Position numbers and translations under genes: made by a program. DNA of 11,930 nt. Source: Planctomycetota bacterium (GTDB taxonomy: Bacteria > Planctomycetota > PLA2 > JAEUHO01). Location: assembly GCA_024639415.1 (NCBI GenBank), contig JAHEIK010000076.1, positions 1-11,930 on the forward strand. The letters run 5' to 3'. Below the pieces are notes generated by a model. The model saw only the letters and a program-made list of their open reading frames with translations. It was not told the origin of the DNA and ran no database searches. Numbering within the stretch: the first letter of the stretch is position 1; every line of letters starts with the position of its first letter. Shown in pieces: positions 5,036 to 11,448 of the stretch.

Positions 5036-7228
5036 ATGCGCGCTGATCGTCCCCAGAACCTCCTGGCCCTCGCCGTGGCGAGCCTGGCCCTCGCGCTCGC
5101 CGTCTGGTGGGCCTTCGAGACGTTCACGGAGTCGCCCGCGACGGAGCCGAGCGACAAGACGGCCGACCTCCCGCCGACATGGCTCGAGCCCGATCCGATC
5201 CCCAAGGAGCCGGGCCCGCTGCCCAAGCGCGAGGCTCGACCCGAGCCGGGCCCGGAGCTGCGTCCGCCGCCCCCCCCGGCCGAGGCTCCGCCCGAGCGCA
5301 TCCAACCGGACGTGATGCAGCCGCCGGACGAAGAGGCGGGCGATCCCGAGCCGGCCTTCCTCCCGCCCGACGAGGGGGAGGAGGAAGAGGCGCCGCTGCC
5401 GGACTTCCACACCGACGCGTTCCGCACGCGGTTGCTCGGCGGCGTGGCACGCGTCAACGCACGCGCGACGCCCAGCGTGCGTGTGCCCGAGGGCACGGCC
5501 GTCATCGGCTCGCCGCTGGACTACGTGCGGGGGCTCGTGAATGCAGCGCGGGTGTCGGAGTACGTCGGGCTGCTCATGGAGGCACCCGTGCACCACGTCC
5601 GGCTCGAGGAGTTCTTCTTCGATCGCTTCGAGACGCGCAACCATCAGTACCTGAGCTACCTGAATGCGACGGCACGCATCCTCTACAACACCTCCAGGCA
5701 CAAGCGCCGGAAACTGAGCGAGATCGTCGAGTACCTGATTCCCGAGCGTCCCGCCAATCTCGATGTGGGGGAGGTCACCGCACGGCAGCTCTTCTGGGCG
5801 AACCGCCTCGCCTTGCTCAGCGCCTGGAAGGGTCTCGTCGTCAAGGACCGGGACGGCGTGATCGACGTCGACAAGACCTACGAGCGCGTTCGCGACCGGG
5901 ACGTGCCGCGTGGTGTGCGACTCGTGTTCTACGACCGCCTGCCGCCGGGCACGTGGCCGGGCGCCGTCTACGACGCGCAGCGCGGTGACTACCCGGTGCG
6001 CGACATCTCCATGGAGGAGGCGATCGAGTACGCCCTCTTCCGCGGCCGCCACATTCCGACCGAGCAGCAGTGGGAGTACGCCGCCCGCGGGCCCAAGGGC
6101 CTGCGCTTCCCGTGGGACTCACGCGGCCGCGGCTTCGCCACGCACGTCAACGGCGGCCGCCCCCTGCGCCGCGGCGTGGAGCCGGAGACCAAGCCGGTCA
6201 CGCACCATCCCGGCGGCACGTCGTGGATCGGCGTCTTCAACATGCTGGGCAACGTGTCGGAGTGGACCAGCAGCTACCTCGACGTGTATCCCGGTGGCGT
6301 CCAGGCGCCCGGGGTCGTGCCGGGGGCCAACCTCGTCGTGCGCGGCGGCTCGGTGAACGATCGCGAGCCGTGGGACGTGCGCTCGTCCATGCGCGCATGG
6401 CGGGCCGACGACCCGGCCGGTGCGCCGGCGCCCGGCCAGCGGCGCCGCTGGACGGGCATTCGCACGGCTCGCTGGGAGGAGCCGGGGCAGAGCCGGCTTC
6501 CGGCGATGCACTACCGGGCGCGCGCACACACCCGCATCGACCCCGCGCTGCTTGAGCCGCGGCTCTTCGAGGGCTGGGCCGGCGCGCAGGCCGAGGTCTT
6601 CGAGCGCGTGGCGGGCGAAGACAATCGCGACAAGCCGCCGGCCGGGGTGAAGTCCCTCGTGGCGCAGGGGCTGCGCGTCGCCGCAGCGTCAGCGCGCGGC
6701 CGTGGTGCCGTTGCGCTGCCGTTTCCCCTGGTCGAGGACGTGGAGACCCTGATCGCCCGCTCCAGCGTGACGCCGGTCCTTTTGGGGCTCTTCCACACGG
6801 ACATGCACGTGCTGGACGTCTACGGGGACTCACAGCGCGGAGGCTTCTACGGCGGGCGCGTTCCTGCACGCATGCGGCGCACCGACATGCGCCCCGGGAC
6901 CTACTTCGTGGCCCTCATGCAGGGGTTCGTGGCGTTCCTCCGCACGGACCTGCGCGAGGCCTACTACCCGCTCAACCGGCCGGTCAAGGCGGCAACGTTG
7001 AACGTCCTCGAGCAGGACTACCCAGCGGGCGCCGTGCGCCTGCCCATCGTCAAGCTGACCTTCGATGGCCGCACGCGAGCCGAACTGCACCTCCTCGTGC
7101 CGTTGAGTCTGAGCGCCTCGCCCTCCTATGCCGCCTCGTTGCGGCTGCGCCTCAAGCTCGATTCCCGCGAGACTCGGCTCGTGCCCAAGTTCGAGCGGGG
7201 GCGGATCACCCGCCCGTTCCTGCGCTAA
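5036..7228 (+). CDS. Membrane-anchored FGE-sulfatase-fold (SUMF1-like) protein, cysteine-free
   Basis: This 730-residue protein has a single N-terminal hydrophobic anchor (8-26), then a Pro/Glu-rich stalk (about 31-122, with PPPPPAEAPPE and an EEEEE run) placing the rest outside the membrane. Residues about 147-480 form an FGE-sulfatase/SUMF1 domain: VPEGTAVIGSP (150-160), VHHVRLEEFFFDRFETRNHQY (185-205, quoted in its core VRLEEFFFDRFETRN), ISMEEAIEYALFRGRHIPTE (324-343), WEYAARG (346-352), NMLGNVSEWTSSY (402-414), VVRGGSVND (434-442) and GIRTAR (474-479). Between the RNHQY and DYPVRDISMEEA motifs there are about 110 residues where typical domains have far fewer. No cysteine occurs anywhere in the protein, so the copper/cysteine chemistry of true formylglycine-generating enzymes is excluded; a binding or structural role is more likely. 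Residues 490-730 form a second region I do not recognise. The ATG is preceded by only a weak GGG. The C45 gene follows after 10 bp. Confidence 0.8.
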   Translation: MRADRPQNLLALAVASLALALAVWWAFETFTESPATEPSDKTADLPPTWLEPDPIPKEPGPLPKREARPEPGPELRPPPPPAEAPPERIQPDVMQPPDEEAGDPEPAFLPPDEGEEEEAPLPDFHTDAFRTRLLGGVARVNARATPSVRVPEGTAVIGSPLDYVRGLVNAARVSEYVGLLMEAPVHHVRLEEFFFDRFETRNHQYLSYLNATARILYNTSRHKRRKLSEIVEYLIPERPANLDVGEVTARQLFWANRLALLSAWKGLVVKDRDGVIDVDKTYERVRDRDVPRGVRLVFYDRLPPGTWPGAVYDAQRGDYPVRDISMEEAIEYALFRGRHIPTEQQWEYAARGPKGLRFPWDSRGRGFATHVNGGRPLRRGVEPETKPVTHHPGGTSWIGVFNMLGNVSEWTSSYLDVYPGGVQAPGVVPGANLVVRGGSVNDREPWDVRSSMRAWRADDPAGAPAPGQRRRWTGIRTARWEEPGQSRLPAMHYRARAHTRIDPALLEPRLFEGWAGAQAEVFERVAGEDNRDKPPAGVKSLVAQGLRVAAASARGRGAVALPFPLVEDVETLIARSSVTPVLLGLFHTDMHVLDVYGDSQRGGFYGGRVPARMRRTDMRPGTYFVALMQGFVAFLRTDLREAYYPLNRPVKAATLNVLEQDYPAGAVRLPIVKLTFDGRTRAELHLLVPLSLSASPSYAASLRLRLKLDSRETRLVPKFERGRITRPFLR

Positions 7229-7231
7229 GCT
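7226..7231 (+). promoter_or_regulatory. Candidate -10 element (TAAGCT) for a leaderless start
   Basis: TAAGCT begins with the stop codon of the FGE-like gene and ends 7 nt before the ATG at 7239. No Shine-Dalgarno sequence precedes that ATG. The arrangement copies the one at 3461-3473. Confidence 0.35.
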
Positions 7232-7238
7232 CTGGCCC

Positions 7239-8630
7239 ATGCAGCCCCTCCGCCAAGCCCTGTTCGTCGTTCTGCTCCTCGCCCTCGTGAGCCTGCCCGC
7301 CGTCGCGGAGGAGACCGCCGCACCCCCGGCGAAGGCCAAGGTCGAGGCGCGGGTCGACGTCAAGGGCCGGCTGGAGGTCGTGGGGGGGCAACGGGTCCTG
7401 ACGCTCTGGGGCACGCCGCGCGAGCGTGGCTTCGCCCAGGGTTACCTGCTGGCTGAGCAGATCGTGGAGGGTGTCGAGCGCGACTTCGAGCGCATCATGA
7501 ACAAGCGCTTCAAGCAGCTCTACAGCACGCTGCTCACGAAGCTCGTGATCCCGCGCTTCCAGTTCGCGGAGCGCGAGCTGGCGGAGATGGAGGGCCTCTT
7601 CGCCGGCGTCAAGGCGAAGCTGCCGGCCGAGCGCCTCACGATCGACACGCTCGGACGAGCCTTCACGCTCGTGGACCTGAAAGCGCTCAACACGTTTGGC
7701 GACTGGTACGGGCTCGGCTGCTCCTCGCTCGCACTCTGGGGGGACCTGACGAAGGACGGCAAGACGCTGGTAGGCCGCAACTTCGACTTCCCAGCCTTCG
7801 ATCTCGTGCTCAAGCACCAGTACGTCGTGGTGCGCGCGCCGGATGGCAAGCGTCCCGGGCAGGTGGGCGTGAGCTACCCGGGCTGCATCGGGACGCTCAC
7901 CGGGATGAACGTGCATGGCGTGTTCGTCGCCATCCACGACGTACGTATCAAGCCGACGATGGACAAGGCGCTGCGTCCGAACGTGCCGCGCCTGCTCGCC
8001 GTCCGCCGCCTGCTGGAGCAAACGCACGGTGCGGATGCGTGCACGCAGGCCCGTGACCTCGTCCGCTCATGGCCGACGCTCTACGGCAACAATCTCATGG
8101 TGATTGCGCCCCAGCGCAAGGACGGCGTCCCGTGTGCTGCCGTCCTGGAGTACGACTGCCGCAAGGACATGGACGACGGCTGCACGATGCGGCTGACGGA
8201 CACCACGACCGAACTCGGCAAGGACGCCGCGCCCGCCGTCTGTCTGGCGTGCACGAACCACCACCGCTGCCGCGAGGAGCCCAAGGGCTACTTCGAGCTT
8301 CATCCGCGCTGGCGCTACAAGACGCTGCACAGTGTGAACGGGACCGACAAGCCCGAGAAGGCGCTGGACGTCGCCGGGCTCTTCACTTGGATGGGCAAGG
8401 CGGCGTTTCCGCGCGGCGACAAGGTCCAGGAGACCGCGACCGCCATGTACGGCGAGGCGCGCAACCACGGCACGCTGCATCAAGCCGTGGCGGAGCCGGA
8501 GGTCGGACGCCTGCACGTGAAGCTGGGCGTGATCGGCAAGCACATCCGTGACGTTGCCTCCCGCGCCTACGACGTTCCGAGGCTGATCCAGGCCGCCTCG
8601 ACCTCGACGCCCAAGGCTTCCTCCAAGTAG
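7239..8630 (+). CDS. Secreted C45-family autoproteolytic acyltransferase/hydrolase
   Basis: This 463-residue protein begins with a Sec signal peptide (hydrophobic 7-22, likely cleavage after AVA at 21-23), so it acts outside the cytoplasm. The mature part matches the C45/acyl-CoA:6-aminopenicillanate acyltransferase branch of NTN hydrolases. WGTPRERGFAQGYLLAEQ (57-74) is the usual N-terminal block, and GLGCSSLALWGD (158-169) holds the expected self-cleavage site between G160 and C161, making C161 the new N-terminal nucleophile. DGKTLVGRNFDF (173-184) supplies the conserved GRNxD motif, and ACTNHHRC is the late NH-containing motif. Family members cleave or transfer amide-linked acyl groups; most environmental ones have no known substrate. 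The start is the first ATG after the previous stop and begins the signal peptide directly; the longer in-frame extension to 7128 would lie within the FGE-like gene. Extra cysteines (CRKDMDDGC, CLACTNHHRC) could form disulfides. Confidence 0.85.
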   Translation: MQPLRQALFVVLLLALVSLPAVAEETAAPPAKAKVEARVDVKGRLEVVGGQRVLTLWGTPRERGFAQGYLLAEQIVEGVERDFERIMNKRFKQLYSTLLTKLVIPRFQFAERELAEMEGLFAGVKAKLPAERLTIDTLGRAFTLVDLKALNTFGDWYGLGCSSLALWGDLTKDGKTLVGRNFDFPAFDLVLKHQYVVVRAPDGKRPGQVGVSYPGCIGTLTGMNVHGVFVAIHDVRIKPTMDKALRPNVPRLLAVRRLLEQTHGADACTQARDLVRSWPTLYGNNLMVIAPQRKDGVPCAAVLEYDCRKDMDDGCTMRLTDTTTELGKDAAPAVCLACTNHHRCREEPKGYFELHPRWRYKTLHSVNGTDKPEKALDVAGLFTWMGKAAFPRGDKVQETATAMYGEARNHGTLHQAVAEPEVGRLHVKLGVIGKHIRDVASRAYDVPRLIQAASTSTPKASSK

Positions 8631-8653
8631 GCTGGGTCTTCCGGCCGGTATCG

Positions 8654-8712
8654 CGTGGGGGACACCCACGGTCCGGCGCCCGGTCTCGTGGGCTAGAAGC
8701 CCCTGACGGGGC
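8654..8712 (+). other. Cluster of hairpins in the leader between the C45 and HEAT genes
   Basis: In this 113-bp gap I see three small stems: CGTGGG (8654-8659) with CCCACG (8665-8670); GGGCT (8690-8694) with AGCCC (8698-8702); and GCCCC (8699-8703) with GGGGC (8708-8712) around TGAC. The last two share bases 8699-8702 and cannot form together. No T-run follows, so these may be RNA structure in the leader, or chance in GC-rich DNA. Confidence 0.35.
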
Positions 8713-8731
8713 GCCCGCATGCCGGCCGTCT

Positions 8732-8736
8732 GGAGG
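8732..8736 (+). promoter_or_regulatory. Shine-Dalgarno site of the HEAT-repeat gene
   Basis: GGAGG with a 7-nt spacer to the ATG at 8744; this fixes the start just ahead of a hydrophobic anchor. Confidence 0.7.
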
Positions 8737-8743
8737 TGGTGCG

Positions 8744-10999
8744 ATGCGCAATGGGTTCCTCGTGGCTGCGGCCATCCTCGTGGCGGCTCTCGCCATCTTC
8801 GTCGCGCGCGGAAAGCACGCTGCACCGGCCCACGATTCAGCGCAGGACGCATGGAAGGCCGGGCACGCGGCCCGCGTCGTGGCGGAGCTGCGGGCACGCG
8901 ACGTGTCGCACCTCAGCCCGGAGCAGCGCGCCAACCGCGCGCGCAACCTCGAGGCCCTGCTGGACTACGGAGTCCGTGGCCGCTTTGCCCAGAACGAGGA
9001 CTACCCGGGCGAGGCGATCCCGCATCTCATCGACCGGCACGGGACACGCTGTGCGCTCGCCAACCTCATCGACGTAGCCGGCGACGGCGCGCTGCTCGAG
9101 CGCCTCGCCAAGCGGAACAACATCGCTTTTCTGCCCGAGCTCAAGCACGACGAGGGGCTCGGGCGCTGGCTGGATGCGCAGGGATTGACGGTGGAGGAGG
9201 CCGCCTACATCCAGGGGCCCGGCTTCGTCGATCCCGGTCCGGTCGACTGGGACAATCCCGACTTCACCGACCCGTTCTCGCCGCGCGACGGCAGAGCCGG
9301 TCCGACGACTCCGACCCTGCCCGGCGGCCGCTTGCGCGGTCGCGGCAGCAGCACCGTCGCGCGCTGGGAAGCCTGGTGGCGCCTGAACCGCCATGCGTTC
9401 CTGAACCTCCGGGCGCGCTACCACGACAGTGCGGTCGTCACGGGCGAGCGCACGACCGACGTGGGGCGCCGCGCCTCGGACGCCGAGGTCGATGCGACCG
9501 TGATTCCTCTGCTCAAGACGCTGGCTCTGGGCAAGGACAAGCAGGTGCGCGCGACGGCGTTGATGGCCTGGGCGCGTGCGGCCAGGGCCAAGCACGCTCC
9601 GGAGGTCGTGAAGACGGTGCGCGCCTACATCGGCGACAAGTCGAACCTCTACCGCGACCTGATGATCCTCGCTCTCGGCGTCGTCCGTCACGAGGACGCG
9701 CTGGCCGACCTGCGCGGGATCCTGCATGACACGAAGGACGGGCGCGCGCTGCTGGCCAAGAACGGCAACATCCCGGAGCGCACGCGAGCGTACGCCGCCA
9801 TCGCGCTGGGGCAGTCGGGGCAGCCGGAGGCGGCGGCGGATCTGCAGCGCATCCTCGAGGATGGCCGCACCAAGAGCGTCGATCTCAAGGCCTGTGCCGT
9901 CATGAGTCTCGGGGCTCTTGCGAAGGAGTTGGACTCCGGTGAGAAGCGCCGCATCACGGGCTTCCTCATCAAGAACCTGCGCGCGGGCGCGTGGGGGGAC
10001 GTGGTCCTCGCCGCGGTGCCCACGGCGCTGGCGAAGGCCGGGGACGAGACGGTCCTCGTGCCGGAGCTGCAGCCGATTCTCGAGCGCTTCCGGAAGCCGA
10101 CGGCGGTGCGCCAGTCCAGCGCCCTGGCCATGGCCACGCTCGGCCCGCGCGCCCGACCCGGTCTGCTCGACGGCCTCATTGCGACGGCTCGCCGCGATCC
10201 GGACGACAACGCGCGCCGCTTCGGGATCCTCGCCATCGGCGAGATGGCCCACGCACAGCCCGCTTCGGACGAGAACGAGCCGGACGCTGCGCGCGCGGCC
10301 GTGGCCCGCAAGCTCGAGCGCTACTACCGCGCCGCCTTCGCCGGGCGCAACATCCAGAAGAGCGATCTCGCGTGGCTGTGCATCTCGGGTGCGCTCTTCG
10401 GACGTGGGTTCCCGGAGCACGCGGCGTTCGTGCGCGACGAGCTGCTCGAGATCGTCACGAAGGGCGGCATGAAGGAGCGGCAGGCGGCGGCGGTCACCGC
10501 CCTCGGTCTGCTCGGCGACAAGAAGGTGCTGCCGCAGCTGCACAAGCTCTACGACCAGTCGAAGGACAAGCTCATCAAGGGCACCGTGGCCGAGACGCTC
10601 GGCGTATTGGGCGACAAGTCCAGGCGAGCGGAGCTGCTCGAGGTCGTGCGGACCGATGGCGAGGGCGAGCTGCGCTACCGGGCCGCCGTGGGGCTCGGCT
10701 TCACGGCAGATCCGGCACTGATCGCCCCGCTCGTCGAGACGCTTGCGACGACGAAGTCGGGTGAGGTCAAGGCCGCCCTGGCGCGCGTGCTGGGGGAGCT
10801 GGGTGACCGCCGCGCCTTGCCGGCCCTGATCCGCGTGGCCAACGATCACGACGCCGACGTGTGGACGCGCAGGCGTGCGCTGGGTGCGATCGGCATGATC
10901 GCGCAGAAGAGCGACCACGCCTGGACGACGGCGTTCCAGCGCGGGGTGAACTTCCCGCACGCTACCCCGACGCTGCGCGAGGTGCTTTCTCTCTTCTGA
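8744..10999 (+). CDS. Membrane-anchored HEAT-repeat protein with a GTxCAxAxLI N-terminal domain
   Basis: This 751-residue protein starts with an uncleaved-looking hydrophobic anchor (5-21) followed by basic and then soluble sequence, so the bulk probably lies in the periplasm. Residues about 63-158 form a compact unit with RARNLEALLDYGVRGRF (65-81), PHLIDRHGTRCALANLID (93-110) and WLDAQGLTVEEAAYIQ (142-157). I recognise this pattern from uncharacterised exported proteins of several phyla, but no function is known to me. A low-complexity Pro/Asp/Gly linker (159-200) leads to RWEAWWRLNRHAFLNLR (207-223), and then to many helical HEAT-type repeats from about 247 to 740 (for example AVTALGLLGDKKVLPQLHKL and ALARVLGELGDRRALPALIR). 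HEAT arrays are protein-binding scaffolds. It is the last of three consecutive genes for exported proteins and has its own Shine-Dalgarno sequence after a 113-bp gap. Catalytic motifs are absent. Confidence 0.8.
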   Translation: MRNGFLVAAAILVAALAIFVARGKHAAPAHDSAQDAWKAGHAARVVAELRARDVSHLSPEQRANRARNLEALLDYGVRGRFAQNEDYPGEAIPHLIDRHGTRCALANLIDVAGDGALLERLAKRNNIAFLPELKHDEGLGRWLDAQGLTVEEAAYIQGPGFVDPGPVDWDNPDFTDPFSPRDGRAGPTTPTLPGGRLRGRGSSTVARWEAWWRLNRHAFLNLRARYHDSAVVTGERTTDVGRRASDAEVDATVIPLLKTLALGKDKQVRATALMAWARAARAKHAPEVVKTVRAYIGDKSNLYRDLMILALGVVRHEDALADLRGILHDTKDGRALLAKNGNIPERTRAYAAIALGQSGQPEAAADLQRILEDGRTKSVDLKACAVMSLGALAKELDSGEKRRITGFLIKNLRAGAWGDVVLAAVPTALAKAGDETVLVPELQPILERFRKPTAVRQSSALAMATLGPRARPGLLDGLIATARRDPDDNARRFGILAIGEMAHAQPASDENEPDAARAAVARKLERYYRAAFAGRNIQKSDLAWLCISGALFGRGFPEHAAFVRDELLEIVTKGGMKERQAAAVTALGLLGDKKVLPQLHKLYDQSKDKLIKGTVAETLGVLGDKSRRAELLEVVRTDGEGELRYRAAVGLGFTADPALIAPLVETLATTKSGEVKAALARVLGELGDRRALPALIRVANDHDADVWTRRRALGAIGMIAQKSDHAWTTAFQRGVNFPHATPTLREVLSLF

Positions 11000-11041
11000 T
11001 CGACGGGATCCGCGAGCGACGGCTCCGAATCCCCCCTGAAC

Positions 11042-11063
11042 GGGGTCTGACCCACTTCACCGG
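11042..11063 (+). repeat. Left terminal inverted repeat
   Basis: 22-bp arm, perfect reverse complement of 11275-11296. It starts 43 bp after the stop of the HEAT-repeat gene. Its last 8 bases (TTCACCGG) also pair with CCGGTGAA at 11072-11079, so the left end has a local 8-bp hairpin that the right end lacks. Confidence 0.9.
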
Positions 11064-11241
11064 GATTCGCACCGGTGAACCTGGTCCTGATTGCGCGCCC
11101 TGCTGCTGCGCATCCACACCCACATGGGCAACCTGGCCCATCCTGCGTCGTGGCACCCTCGTTTCCAGTGCTGCCGACGCGCGGCAGTCCCATGGTGTGA
11201 GCGCGTGAACCGCATGTAGCTCCTTTCGCCGCCCTCTCGTG

Positions 11242-11254
11242 GCATGAGTCATGC
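11242..11254. repeat. 13-bp perfect palindrome
   Basis: GCATGAGTCATGC reads the same on both strands around the central G, inside the right part of the inverted-repeat element. It could be a dimeric-regulator site or part of the element; nothing in the sequence decides. Confidence 0.4.
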
Positions 11255-11274
11255 AGTCGACTTGGGGTCGAAGT

Positions 11275-11296
11275 CCGGTGAAGTGGGTCAGACCCC
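11275..11296 (-). repeat. Right terminal inverted repeat
   Basis: 22-bp arm, perfect reverse complement of 11042-11063. It runs directly into the palindrome CCCCATGGGG (11293-11302) and ends 152 bp before the katG start codon. Confidence 0.9.
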
Positions 11297-11448
11297 ATGG
11301 GGGGTAGATTCGATGCGCACGTGTCGTGAGTCGGTTGGCTGGTCCCTGGGGTCACAACCCTGAAACATCACGTGGGCTTCGAGCATCAACGTTTGCAGCA
11401 AGTGAGACGAGAGAGAGCCCCCGAGGCGGGGCTGCGCGAGGAAACAGC
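11297..11448 (+). promoter_or_regulatory. katG upstream region with a leader hairpin and Shine-Dalgarno site
   Basis: This 152-bp region should hold the katG promoter. A 6-bp stem, AGCCCC (11416-11421) with GGGGCT (11428-11433), stands just ahead of the Shine-Dalgarno sequence GAGG (11438-11441), which is 7 nt from the ATG at 11449. A -10-like TAGATT lies at 11304-11309, only a few bases past the inverted-repeat element. I looked for Fur/PerR-type AT-rich palindromes and OxyR-like spacing and saw none. Confidence 0.45.

Larger units (their letters stand above)
11042..11296. mobile_element. 255-bp non-coding element with 22-bp perfect terminal inverted repeats (MITE-like or transposon remnant)
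   Basis: The 22 bases at 11042-11063 (beginning GGGGTCTGACCC) are the exact reverse complement of 11275-11296 (ending GTCAGACCCC). Just inside, similarity continues weakly (TTCG then CC on both sides). The outer core GGGTCTGACCC is itself palindromic around one base, and runs of C lie just outside both ends, so each end can also fold alone. The 211 bp between contain no supported gene on either strand and no transposase trace I can identify; they include small hairpins at 11056-11079 and 11124-11141 and a 13-bp palindrome at 11242-11254. I see no target-site duplication. GGGTCAGACCC-type ends remind me of repeats around REP-associated Y1 transposases, which leave no duplication, but that link is inference. 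Confidence 0.6.

Noticed and set aside
3497..6052. Minus-strand open frame of 851 codons
   Set aside because: It runs antisense through three well-supported plus-strand genes and their gaps, has low-complexity Arg/Ala/Leu/Val composition and no family motif; a shadow produced by GC-rich codon bias.
8837..10960. Minus-strand open frame of 707 codons
   Set aside because: It mirrors the HEAT-repeat gene exactly codon for codon on the other strand and shows no domain pattern of its own.
11056..11079. tRNA T-arm-like string GGTGCGAATCC on the minus strand
   Set aside because: It is part of the 8-bp hairpin in the inverted-repeat element; there is no acceptor stem, anticodon arm or D-arm at tRNA spacing.
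10846..11355. Minus-strand open frame crossing the inverted-repeat element
   Set aside because: It spans the end of the HEAT-repeat gene, both terminal repeats and the interior with no recognisable transposase motif (no HUH or DDE pattern) and mixed composition.
11310..11440. Peroxide-responsive regulator site upstream of katG
   Set aside because: I looked for Fur/PerR-type AT-rich inverted repeats and OxyR-like repeats and found none convincing.
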